From an uncultured Oscillospiraceae bacterium (GTDB lineage Bacteria > Bacillota > Clostridia > Oscillospirales > Ruminococcaceae): 21,535 nt of DNA. The position numbers and the translations under genes were made by a program. The DNA lies in the NCBI GenBank assembly GCA_934446455.1, contig CAKSEE010000046.1:1-21535 (forward strand), written 5' to 3'. The notes under the pieces are model-generated. The model was given only the letters and a program-made list of their open reading frames with translations, did no database searches and was not told the DNA's origin. Of this stretch, positions 1 through 6,956 are shown piece by piece. The first letter of the stretch is position 1. The number at the start of each line of letters is the position of its first letter.

Positions 1-2
1 TA

Positions 3-557
3 AGCGACAGGTACAAGACAATAGTGCTTGACGCTGACGAGAGTATGTCTGCGTGGAGCGGCTGTGTGGGCGAGTTTTACAGCGGTGCTGCGTGTGCGGG
101 CGCTATCTCTGACCTGTCGGACAGCGCCGTGGTGCGTCACAGGGCTTCCCTTGCACGTGAAAAGGAAACAGGTGTGGCAATAGACTATTCGGATGATATA
201 ATTTACTGCATAATTAACGGATGCGGCAGGCTGTTTACGCATATTGCGGCAAGCGAGAAGGGAAAGTCCCTGGTACAGTCCATAAACAACACGCTTGCGG
301 GTGCGAGAATAGATTTCGGAATAAGGTTTGTTATATTTGAAAAGGCAAAGTCCTTTGTTGATATGTATTCAGGCCGCGAATGGTTCAGAAGGATAAGCCT
401 TTCGGACTATTGCTGGCTCGGAGGCGGGCTTTCTTCCGAGAGGATGTTTCGCCATAAGCCTTTTAAGGAGAGTGGTGGAATGGACTTGCATGACGGTTTT
501 GTTGTTGTAAAGGGAAGGCAGACTGCCGTAAGATTCCTTGGCAGACAGGACGACTGA
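3..557 (+). CDS. EssC-like type VII secretion ATPase, C-terminal part (5' partial)
   Basis: The reading frame is open from the left edge, so the gene begins outside the window and 184 codons are visible. The fragment has no Walker A of its own. It has a hydrophobic strand followed by a short loop (DDIIYCIINGCG), where a Walker B-like strand would lie. Further on are a strand ending in RFVIFEK and a C-terminal stretch with WFRR, SLSDYCWLGGGLSSE and DGFVVVKGR. That order resembles the last FtsK/SpoIIIE-type ATPase domain (D3) of EssC-family proteins, which ends with an 'xIGxG..DQ..F' segment and a 'GYlv..G....I' strand. EssC is the membrane ATPase motor of the type VIIb secretion system. The next gene encodes a YukD/EsaB-like protein, a standard T7SSb partner, which supports the call. 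Only the C-terminus is visible, so the assignment rests on pattern resemblance and context. An unrelated P-loop protein remains possible. Confidence 0.5.
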   Translation, partial: SDRYKTIVLDADESMSAWSGCVGEFYSGAACAGAISDLSDSAVVRHRASLAREKETGVAIDYSDDIIYCIINGCGRLFTHIAASEKGKSLVQSINNTLAGARIDFGIRFVIFEKAKSFVDMYSGREWFRRISLSDYCWLGGGLSSERMFRHKPFKESGGMDLHDGFVVVKGRQTAVRFLGRQDD

Positions 558-572
558 CAGGAGGGACAGGGT

Positions 573-824
573 TTGGATAAGATTCTTGTTGAAGTTTATT
601 TTCCGTCGCTCTCGAGGAGCATGGACATATATATTCCCGAAAATACCCGTTTTTTTATGATAGCTGACATGATAGAGCGGGCTGCTTTTTCCATAACGGG
701 CGGTAGGTATGTGCCAACAGGAAACGCAGTGCTTTGTGACCGCTCAAGCGGCGTTGTATTTGACATAAACAAAACTGCAAGACAAATGTGCCTTCACAAC
801 GGGTCGCAGTTATTTATAATGTGA
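573..824 (+). CDS. YukD/EsaB-like ubiquitin-fold protein
   Basis: This 83-residue protein starts at TTG, chosen because a purine-rich GAGGG site lies at 561-565 with good spacing and no ATG fits the frame. The pattern is that of a ubiquitin-like YukD/EsaB domain. A first strand (ILVEVYFPS) is followed by a hairpin strand (DIYIPENTR), a helix (FMIADMIERAA), a strand with 'NAVLCDRSSG', and a C-terminal 'NGSQLFIM' that matches the usual 'NGdrLilv' end. Proteins of this family are small cytosolic accessory factors of type VIIb secretion, encoded beside EssC. It lies 15 bases after the EssC-like fragment and 17 bases before a Tad-type CpaB gene, so it joins the two systems in one transcription unit. 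The fold call is fairly confident. Its role in this mixed operon is inferred. Confidence 0.7.
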   Translation: MDKILVEVYFPSLSRSMDIYIPENTRFFMIADMIERAAFSITGGRYVPTGNAVLCDRSSGVVFDINKTARQMCLHNGSQLFIM

Positions 825-841
825 ACAGGAGATACAGATAA

Positions 842-1624
842 ATGAAAATTTTGAAAAACAGGCTGTTTATAGGGTGTTTGTGCATTATTGCAGCTTTTGC
901 AGTCGGCTTTATTGGCATTCCAAAACTTATGGATACGCTCAACAATAAGGTCACTGTTGTTGTTGCAAAAAGTAATATTACAAAAGGCAGCGAGCTTACT
1001 GCGAACGACTTCAGTATGATACAGATGAGCCTTGGAGATATTCCGTACAGGGCGGAGGATTACTATACGTCGTTTGACTTCATTAAAGATAAGACCTACT
1101 ACGCCTCAATTGATATGATGGGAAGCGATATAATCACATCTGCAAAAATAAGCGCTTCAAAGCCTTATGAAGATATAAGACTGCGCGAGCTTTCTGCAAA
1201 CGAATATGCAGTTTCTGTAAGCGTCGGCGGACTTGCGGAGAGCATTGCTGCAAAGGTGCAGTGCGGAGATATAGTTTCGCTAATGCTTTACGACGGGGAC
1301 AGGGCGTTTATAGACAGCGGTCTTATGTACATGGAAGTGATAAACGTTGTCAATTCCGACGCGGCTGACATAAATTCGGGTGAAAAGTCTGTAAAGGGAA
1401 TACCAAGCGCGGTTACTTTCAGAGCTAATTTACGGCAGGCTCTGCTGCTTACGCAGTACCAGAACAGCTGCACCATTCACTTGGCGTTAGTCTGCCGCGG
1501 TGATGATGAAAAGGCGCAGACCCTTCTCGGGCAGCAGGTGAGGTATTTTGCCGATAATTTCAGTTCCGATGAAAGCAGCTGGTATCATTATATGCCAAAG
1601 CAAGCTGCAGGAGGAGAACAATGA
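842..1624 (+). CDS. cpaB: CpaB/RcpC-like SAF-domain pilus assembly protein
   Basis: The protein has 260 residues. A single N-terminal membrane helix (about residues 8-30) is followed by a SAF-type segment (VVVAKSNITKGSELTANDF, about 39-58), which has the 'a...I..G..it..dl' signature of Flp pilus CpaB/RcpC proteins. A second conserved part reads 'EYAVSVSVGGLAESIAAKVQCGDIVSLM' in overlapping pieces; its GD-V core is the 'v.pGDrVdvl' element of the RcpC domain. In Tad systems CpaB is an envelope protein of the assembly complex. Didermal versions work with a secretin, but no secretin gene is present here, as expected for a monoderm. An AGGAGA-type site precedes the ATG. The stop overlaps the next start by ATGA, so the two genes are translationally coupled. 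Confidence 0.8.
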   Translation: MKILKNRLFIGCLCIIAAFAVGFIGIPKLMDTLNNKVTVVVAKSNITKGSELTANDFSMIQMSLGDIPYRAEDYYTSFDFIKDKTYYASIDMMGSDIITSAKISASKPYEDIRLRELSANEYAVSVSVGGLAESIAAKVQCGDIVSLMLYDGDRAFIDSGLMYMEVINVVNSDAADINSGEKSVKGIPSAVTFRANLRQALLLTQYQNSCTIHLALVCRGDDEKAQTLLGQQVRYFADNFSSDESSWYHYMPKQAAGGEQ

Positions 1625-2361
1625 ACAGAGCTAAGATAATCACCATCTGGGGCAGTCCCGCGAGTGGAAAGACAGTCTGCGCACTTGCTCTTGCGGCAGT
1701 TCTGGCGGAAAAAAAGAAGAATGTTATAATTTTCAATGGAAATAAGCTTGTGCCGCATCTTAAGATATTCTGTCCGATGGCTCAGCTTGATGGCCGACAA
1801 TCAATAGGAGGACTGCTGATGTCGGGCAGGTTTGATGATACTGTATTTTCGCAGCGAATGATAATTCACCCTGAAAGCGAGTACATAAGCTTTATAGGTA
1901 TGGCGCCTACGGACACTTATATCACCTACGGCGACTTTGAGCAGCAGAACATAATACAGGTGCTTAACAGAATGGCAGCGCTTTCAGATTATCTTATAAT
2001 AGATGGCCTGTCGAATCCTATCGAGGACGGCATGACGCTGCTCGGACTTGAGCTTTCCGACTATGTAATCCGCATTATTACGGCTGATACCAAAGGCATT
2101 TCCTATCTTGACGCCGCGCGCTCTATTTATTCAGACGCGAAATATCGTTTTGAGGAGCAGATAAGCGTTCTTGGTAATGTACGGGAGGTTTCACCGGTTT
2201 CTGAAATAATGTCGGTTTCGGGACATTACGACCACGTTCTGCCATACTCGCCTGAGGTGGAGAACAAGTTTATTGCAGGCGAGCTTCTTTCGGGCTTCAA
2301 GCGTTCGCAGGGCAGGGCATTTGAAAAGCAGATACGTGCAATGGCGAAAGGACTTGAGTAA
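1621..2361 (+). CDS. CpaE/TadZ-like P-loop ATPase
   Basis: The protein has 246 residues and a clear Walker A (GSPASGKT, residues 11-18) at the end of the first strand, then a long helix, as in MinD/ParA-type NTPases. A later strand and loop, YLIIDGLSNP, occupies the Walker B position. The MinD-type 'KGGxGKT' deviant lysine is not present. Tad loci encode such proteins (CpaE/TadZ), which place the pilus machine at a site in the cell. The gene overlaps cpaB by 4 bases and its TAA is followed directly by the ATG of the tadA homologue, which fixes its role by context. The protein lacks the N-terminal receiver-like domain of Caulobacter CpaE and is therefore short for the family. A more general ParA-like function cannot be excluded. 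Confidence 0.7.
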   Translation: MNRAKIITIWGSPASGKTVCALALAAVLAEKKKNVIIFNGNKLVPHLKIFCPMAQLDGRQSIGGLLMSGRFDDTVFSQRMIIHPESEYISFIGMAPTDTYITYGDFEQQNIIQVLNRMAALSDYLIIDGLSNPIEDGMTLLGLELSDYVIRIITADTKGISYLDAARSIYSDAKYRFEEQISVLGNVREVSPVSEIMSVSGHYDHVLPYSPEVENKFIAGELLSGFKRSQGRAFEKQIRAMAKGLE

Positions 2362-3705
2362 ATGAAAAACGACCTTCAGAGCTATCTTTCCGCAAAGAAG
2401 AGCGTAAACGGCGGCTATCCCGATGTACTTGCGGCTGTGCAGGCGTATATGTCGAATACCTATGAGAATCTGCTGTCCGCTGAGATGAATCAGGCTGATA
2501 CCAAGCTTGTGAAAGAATACATAAAGCAGTATCTCGTCACGCATAAAATCGTAGTTGACAACTTTACGGAGGAAGAGCTCTGCGACAAGCTTTTCAGCGA
2601 TATGGCAGAATACTCGTTTCTTACAAAGTTGCTCAGAAATGCTGAGAAAATGCACCTTGAGGAAATTGACATAAACTCCTACGAGGACATTGACCTTATA
2701 GTAGCCGGCAGAAAATACAAGTCACCAGAAACGTTTCTTTCGCCGCAGCATTCCGTTGATATTATCCGCAGAATGCTTCAGGCGAGCGGCGCAGTCATTG
2801 ACGACGGCAAGCCTACTGCACTCGGCTCTCTTGCAAAGAACATTCGTATAACAGTTCTTAAAACCCCCATACTTGACGACGATATCGGTATTGCCGCTTC
2901 CATCAGAGTGGTTCAGAAGACAACTCTTTCAAAATCCACTCTTGCACAGGATACAGCGACAATGAGTATGCTCGATTTTCTGACGCAGGCGGTAAGGTAC
3001 GGCATAAGTATCTGTGTTGCCGGAAACACCGGCTCCGGCAAGACTTCAACGGCAAGCTGGCTCATGTCAACGCTTCCCGATAATAAGCGCATTTACACCA
3101 TAGAGGAGGGAAGCCGTGAGTTTGACCTTGTACGCCGAGGTAAGGACGGAAAAGTCTGCAACAGCGTTATCCATACCGTTACAAAAAGCAGTCTTGACAA
3201 GTCTGCCGAAATAACGCAGGAAAACCTGCTTGATTTTGCGCTGCGTTTCAATCCGGACATAATATGTGTGGGAGAAATGCGCTCGCGCGAGGCGTTTGCC
3301 GCGCAGGAGGCTGCCCGAACGGGGCATACTGTCATAACCACCATACATTCCAAAACCGCTGCAGGCGCATATATGCGAATGACTACGCTTGCCAAAAGAG
3401 CATATGAGTTCAGCGACGATACGCTGATGAAGATGATGGTTGAAGCATTTCCGATTATTATTTTTCAGCGTCAGCTTGAGGACCACACGAGAAAGATGAC
3501 TGAGATAATCGAGGGTGAGGATTATTACAACGGCAGGCTTGTATATCGAACGCTTTTCAGATACATTGTTGATGACAACGAGGGTATTCAGAATGGGAAC
3601 AGGGTTGTCAAGGGACACTTTGAGCGCGGTGAGTTCATTTCAGACAAGCTCAGAAATGAGCTTATTCAAAATGGCGCACCAAAAAAAATAGCAAATCTAT
3701 TCTGA
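2362..3705 (+). CDS. tadA: TadA/CpaF-type secretion ATPase
   Basis: This 447-residue protein is the motor ATPase of the Tad/Flp pilus, a cytosolic hexamer of the type II/IV secretion VirB11-like family. The N-terminal half is helical and includes the 'DINSYEDIDLIVAGRKY' strand pair and a 'IIRRMLQASG' helix typical of the N-terminal domain. The catalytic core has Walker A GNTGSGKT (221-228). The Asp-box/Walker B region has D299 and 'CVGEMRSREA' with E305. After it come 'EAARTGHTVITTIHS' (the conserved His box) and an arginine-containing 'MRMTTLAKRA' helix. All expected catalytic residues are visible, so the enzyme looks functional. The ATG follows the upstream stop with no gap. It has the usual CpaF length and confidently identifies the whole operon as a Tad system. 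Confidence 0.92.
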   Translation: MKNDLQSYLSAKKSVNGGYPDVLAAVQAYMSNTYENLLSAEMNQADTKLVKEYIKQYLVTHKIVVDNFTEEELCDKLFSDMAEYSFLTKLLRNAEKMHLEEIDINSYEDIDLIVAGRKYKSPETFLSPQHSVDIIRRMLQASGAVIDDGKPTALGSLAKNIRITVLKTPILDDDIGIAASIRVVQKTTLSKSTLAQDTATMSMLDFLTQAVRYGISICVAGNTGSGKTSTASWLMSTLPDNKRIYTIEEGSREFDLVRRGKDGKVCNSVIHTVTKSSLDKSAEITQENLLDFALRFNPDIICVGEMRSREAFAAQEAARTGHTVITTIHSKTAAGAYMRMTTLAKRAYEFSDDTLMKMMVEAFPIIIFQRQLEDHTRKMTEIIEGEDYYNGRLVYRTLFRYIVDDNEGIQNGNRVVKGHFERGEFISDKLRNELIQNGAPKKIANLF

Positions 3706-3717
3706 TGGAGGTGTAAT

Positions 3718-4686
3718 ATGTATTGGCTATATTATCTGGTGATATCTCTCCTGCTTTCAGTGGGGATAATGCTGATTCTTGATGTTCGCCGTGATGATTT
3801 CAGCGTTTTTTTTCGTGATGCGCAAAGTCTTACAATAAAGCTGCACCGCAGGAGGAAAGATAATCAACATATTTCCCTTAAGAAAAAGGTGGAGCTTTTC
3901 AGTGGAACAAAGAAGTCAAATTTTATTGTGCGCAGCTTTAGTGAAGCGGCAGAGATACTTGCTGAAAATCATGAGGCACAGCGCATAAAGGGAGTGTATA
4001 TACTTAGTTTTCTTTGCGGACTTATGGGATTGGTAGTAGCAATGGGAATTAACAATGTTTTCCTGATACCGCCGTTTGTCCTTGGCGCTGCACTTGGACC
4101 CGTATGGGTGGTTAAACTTACTTCTTCAAATAAGAAAAAGAAACTCAACGATATCCTTGAGGTTGCCTTATCGGGCGTTACTTCTTCGTATATGCGCAAT
4201 GATAATATCATTGTTGCAGTGGAGGAAAATCTGGGATTCATGAACGGAATTGTTAAGCAGGCATTTGCTAAGTTTGTTAATGAGAATAAGCTCGTCAACG
4301 CTAACATTTCGCTTGGCATTCAAAAACTTCAGCGTGCAATCGACAATAACACTTTTCATGAGTGGTGCGATGCGCTCTATCAGTGCCAGACTGACCGTTC
4401 GTTAAAAGTAACACTTTTTCCGATAGTAAACAGGTTTTCTGAAACGAAAGCGATCCAGGCGGAACTTGATACATTGATGATGATGCCCTTCAAGGAAACC
4501 ATAACTGTGGCGATAGTTGTTATACTGAGCATTCCGCTTATGGCTGTTATGAATCCTGAGTGGTACACGACTCTTACAACAACTGTCGTTGGTAAGATAA
4601 TTCTTTCAATTGTAGCGTTTTCTATCATTTTCTCGATAAATAAATCTGTGGCGCTTTCAGTTCCGCTGAAGCATGGGGAGAAGTAG
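3718..4686 (+). CDS. tadB: TadB-like inner-membrane platform protein
   Basis: The protein has 322 residues and is preceded by GGAGG about 7 bases before the ATG. A first membrane helix (residues 1-20) and a basic cytosolic stretch precede a pair of helices around 98-140. A soluble helical region resembling the type II secretion F (T2SSF) fold follows: a 'LNDILEVALSGVTSSYMRNDNI' segment in pieces, then 'MPFKETITVAIVVI'. Two C-terminal membrane helices close it. TadB and TadC form the membrane platform on which TadA acts to polymerise the pilin. It lies directly between the tadA and tadC homologues, with 12 and 2 bases between genes. Sequence identity to model TadB is low, so the call rests on topology and position as well as the T2SSF-like pattern. 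Confidence 0.75.
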   Translation: MYWLYYLVISLLLSVGIMLILDVRRDDFSVFFRDAQSLTIKLHRRRKDNQHISLKKKVELFSGTKKSNFIVRSFSEAAEILAENHEAQRIKGVYILSFLCGLMGLVVAMGINNVFLIPPFVLGAALGPVWVVKLTSSNKKKKLNDILEVALSGVTSSYMRNDNIIVAVEENLGFMNGIVKQAFAKFVNENKLVNANISLGIQKLQRAIDNNTFHEWCDALYQCQTDRSLKVTLFPIVNRFSETKAIQAELDTLMMMPFKETITVAIVVILSIPLMAVMNPEWYTTLTTTVVGKIILSIVAFSIIFSINKSVALSVPLKHGEK

Positions 4687-4688
4687 CG

Positions 4689-5630
4689 ATGGATACGATA
4701 AGAAATTTTCTTGATATTCTGTCAAATGGCTCAGCGCTGCCAACTATTCGCCTGATTCTTGGCGTTTTTTTCGCGCTGCTTTTACTAAGCTTCCTTTTGT
4801 CGTATGGATTGTATCAATTGGTGTGCGACTACATTTCAGCTCCTTCAAAAAAAGCCCGCAGAGCTGTGCTTGCAATGAAAAAAACAAAGGTCACACCTGT
4901 TGAAGCCATAACTACGCCAATAGCACAGTTCCTTTGCAGGTTTATAAGGCTGGACAACGACCGAAAAACGCTTTTGCAAAAGAAGCTGTATTCCGCTGAG
5001 ATACCTTATACGCCTGAATATTTTGTGGCAACCGCTCTGGCAGAGGCTTTTTTCATTGGTGCTTTTGCAATACCGTCATTTTTCCTGTTTCCGATTGTCG
5101 GGATTGTATTTGTGGTGCTTGGAATATCCGTATATTTTAAGAATATGCAGGAGCTTGACAAGATCATCGGTAAAAAGGCGGAGGTAATCGACGGGCAGCT
5201 TGTGCTTTTTTCAAGTACAATCAAGCAGCAGCTTTCAACCTCACGCGACGTTATGAAGATTTTGCAGAGCTTCAGAAAAATATGTGCGCCGGAGTTTACG
5301 CATGAGCTTGATAAAACCGTTGCCGAGATGAAAACAGGCAACTATGAAACTGCGCTGCGAAATCTTGAGCAGCGAATACCAAGCATTGGCTTGTCAGAAA
5401 TTATTCGGGGATTGCTTGCCGTAATGCGAGGCGATGATCAGCGCGGTTATTTTGAGATGCTGACGCATGACCTCACAGTAAAGGCAAAAGAAGACTTGAA
5501 ACGTGCAGCGTTAAAGCGCCCCGAGAAGATAAAGCCCGCGACCGTTTCCATGCTGTGCGCATTTATTCTTATGTATATGTATGTTGTTATTTACATGGTA
5601 TCAGAGCAGCTGATGACGCTGTTCAAATAA
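4689..5630 (+). CDS. tadC: TadC-like inner-membrane platform protein
   Basis: The protein has 313 residues. An N-terminal membrane helix (about 20-47) is followed by a basic linker. Two adjacent membrane helices lie near 115-155, and a cytosolic T2SSF-like helical domain carries 'IDGQLVLFSSTIKQQLSTSRDV', which parallels the 'lpdaldll...l.aG.sl..al' core of the family (shown here in part). A C-terminal helix (VSMLCAFILMYMYVVIYMV) ends it. TadC pairs with TadB as the platform of Tad pili. It starts 2 bases after tadB stops, so the two are probably made together. A 49-base gap follows before the pilin gene, the largest in this operon, which may allow separate control of pilin dose. Confidence 0.75.
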   Translation: MDTIRNFLDILSNGSALPTIRLILGVFFALLLLSFLLSYGLYQLVCDYISAPSKKARRAVLAMKKTKVTPVEAITTPIAQFLCRFIRLDNDRKTLLQKKLYSAEIPYTPEYFVATALAEAFFIGAFAIPSFFLFPIVGIVFVVLGISVYFKNMQELDKIIGKKAEVIDGQLVLFSSTIKQQLSTSRDVMKILQSFRKICAPEFTHELDKTVAEMKTGNYETALRNLEQRIPSIGLSEIIRGLLAVMRGDDQRGYFEMLTHDLTVKAKEDLKRAALKRPEKIKPATVSMLCAFILMYMYVVIYMVSEQLMTLFK

Positions 5631-5679
5631 AAGCAATGCTGTTTCTCAGCTTTGTAATAAATTCCGGAGGTAATCTATC

Positions 5680-5919
5680 ATGAAGAAAAAGCTTTATATC
5701 AATGCGGTGAAGTCAAGGGCATACCTTGCGAAGCTCAAGAGCAATCTCGGCAGTGACTATGTTGAAATGCTCGTCAAGATACTTATAGCGGTGGTTATTG
5801 GCGGACTTTTGCTTACAGGCCTTACTGCGCTGTTCAATCTGCTTCTTCCCGAGGTTTCTGCTAAGGTGTTCGAGTTCTTTGGATTCGGCGGTTCGTCCAG
5901 CAGCGTTTCATCGACATGA
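5680..5919 (+). CDS. Flp-like (type IVb) prepilin
   Basis: This 79-residue protein has a strongly basic N-terminus with eight Lys/Arg in 24 residues, then NLG24-S-D-Y-V-E29 and one long hydrophobic helix (about 30-53). A glycine at -1, a glutamate at +5 and a following hydrophobic helix form the class III prepilin signal of Flp/Tad pilins, cleaved by a TadV/CpaA-type peptidase. That peptidase is not encoded in the window. The mature protein would be about 55 residues with a Gly/Ser tail (GFGGSSSSVSST), typical of tiny Flp pilins. A CCGGAGG ribosome site precedes the ATG. It is the best candidate for the major pilin, though a DUF6133-type membrane peptide of unknown role would look the same. 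The stop overlaps the next start by 4 bases. Confidence 0.65.
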   Translation: MKKKLYINAVKSRAYLAKLKSNLGSDYVEMLVKILIAVVIGGLLLTGLTALFNLLLPEVSAKVFEFFGFGGSSSSVSST

Positions 5920-6383
5920 GAACGCAGCTTTTGAGAAAAAGAGTGTTGCATTCTCTTTTCAGCTGTCGCGGGGAGATGTACATAGATACTATGGTGAGCG
6001 TTATGATTATTCTGCTTGTGCTTGCTATGGTTCTGTCATTTTTCCCGGTATTTATGCAGAAATACCAGCTCGACATGGCTGCGGAGGATATAGCGCGCAT
6101 GATATCTGTTTGTGGCGAAACAGGTACTGTCGACATAGAAAGCATAGCGCAGGATTATAATATTTCCCTTGACAGCTATGATATTGTAATTGACGCTGAT
6201 GCGCGCACAATACCATCGGGAGCAGGTACGAAAATCCAGCTTTCTGATGGTTTCAAGGTCGTATTAAGCACGCACAGAACAGTTGGTGTCGGCGGCGTTC
6301 TCAATAGCATTGACATTGGACTTGGTTCTGTAGCACGAGGGAGGAGTGAGGTTTATTGGAAAGAGATTGCTCTCGCTTCTTAG
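5916..6383 (+). CDS. TadE/DUF4320-like pseudopilin
   Basis: The protein has 155 residues. A basic leader (MRTQLLRKRVLHSLFSCRG) is followed by EMYID and a membrane helix (VSVMIILLVLAMVLSFFPVFM). The soluble part starts with 'YQLDMAAEDIARMISVCGETG', which resembles the DUF4320/TadE-like proteins of Clostridial Tad loci. The Gly19 cleavage position is followed by Asp rather than Glu at +5, a conservative change in the prepilin signal. Such minor pilins probably prime or cap the pilus and are exposed on the cell surface. The ATG overlaps the stop of the upstream prepilin gene (ATGA). Its own 3' end overlaps the next gene by 28 bases, so the three pilin-type genes form one coupled block. Confidence 0.65.
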   Translation: MRTQLLRKRVLHSLFSCRGEMYIDTMVSVMIILLVLAMVLSFFPVFMQKYQLDMAAEDIARMISVCGETGTVDIESIAQDYNISLDSYDIVIDADARTIPSGAGTKIQLSDGFKVVLSTHRTVGVGGVLNSIDIGLGSVARGRSEVYWKEIALAS

Positions 6384-6883
6384 GCAGGCTGCTTTCAAAA
6401 AAGGGCGGCGCAGGTATAAAAACACTTGTGATATTTACCTGCCTTATGCTTGTTGTATCGTTTTTGTTTCAGGTATTCATGGTGTACACTACCTGCAACC
6501 AGGTTTCAACGGCGGTGCGCAGAGCCGTGATGTCAGTGGCTTCGCAGAATAAGCCGCTGCTGTTTGATTCGATTAAAGAGGGCAACACATACGCCGCTGA
6601 AACCGGTGTTGTTACAACTGAAGCAGTAGAACAAGCTCTTTCGGAGGAACTGGGGCTTTTACAGCATGGAAACTCAATGGAGCTTGCGAATAAAGAGGGT
6701 GGATTTTATTATCGTATTACGGAACTGAATGTAGATGCAGAGAACATATCGCAAACAGACCGAAGCAATTCGCTCCGCTTTGTGGCGACATTCACTTTGA
6801 CGATACCCGTGGCTCAGTATTGGGACATGGGGGCGTTCAACATTCCAATGAGGTCAGTGTCGCATTATACATCTAAATACTAA
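6356..6883 (+). CDS. TadE/TadF-like minor pilin or pseudopilin
   Basis: The protein has 175 residues. It starts at TTG, supported by a GAGGAGTGAGG ribosome site at 6341-6351 with 4-5 bases of spacing, inside the end of the upstream gene. A leader with SKKGGAG precedes one membrane helix (IKTLVIFTCLMLVVSFLFQVFM). An extracytoplasmic domain of about 130 residues follows, containing 'NQVSTAVRRAVMSVA', the helix typical of TadE-like proteins. No acidic residue sits at +5 after either glycine, so cleavage by the prepilin peptidase is uncertain. It is the last gene of the Tad operon and is followed within 5 bases by a large hairpin. The family call is from architecture and context only. Confidence 0.55.
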   Translation: MERDCSRFLGRLLSKKGGAGIKTLVIFTCLMLVVSFLFQVFMVYTTCNQVSTAVRRAVMSVASQNKPLLFDSIKEGNTYAAETGVVTTEAVEQALSEELGLLQHGNSMELANKEGGFYYRITELNVDAENISQTDRSNSLRFVATFTLTIPVAQYWDMGAFNIPMRSVSHYTSKY

Positions 6884-6888
6884 AAAAA

Positions 6889-6950
6889 CCCCGTCTTTAT
6901 GAATACCCACAAATGTAAGAAGGTTTTGTGAGCAGTTCATAAAGGCGGGG
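6889..6950 (-). terminator. Hairpin terminator between convergent operons
   Basis: Bases 6889-6903 pair with 6936-6950 over 15 positions with one G:U wobble. An inner 6-bp stem (6908-6913 with 6925-6930) sits inside the loop. On the minus strand the stem is followed by a run of seven T (complement of 6882-6888), so it is a good Rho-independent terminator for the HEPN/STAND operon. On the plus strand the same hairpin follows the last pilin gene but lacks a T run, so it may stop or protect that transcript less efficiently. Confidence 0.7.
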
Positions 6951-6956
6951 GATATT

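Noticed and set aside
5631..5679. Possible terminator between tadC and the prepilin gene
   Set aside because: Only a 5-bp AAAGC/GCTTT pairing with a 14-base loop and no T run; too weak.
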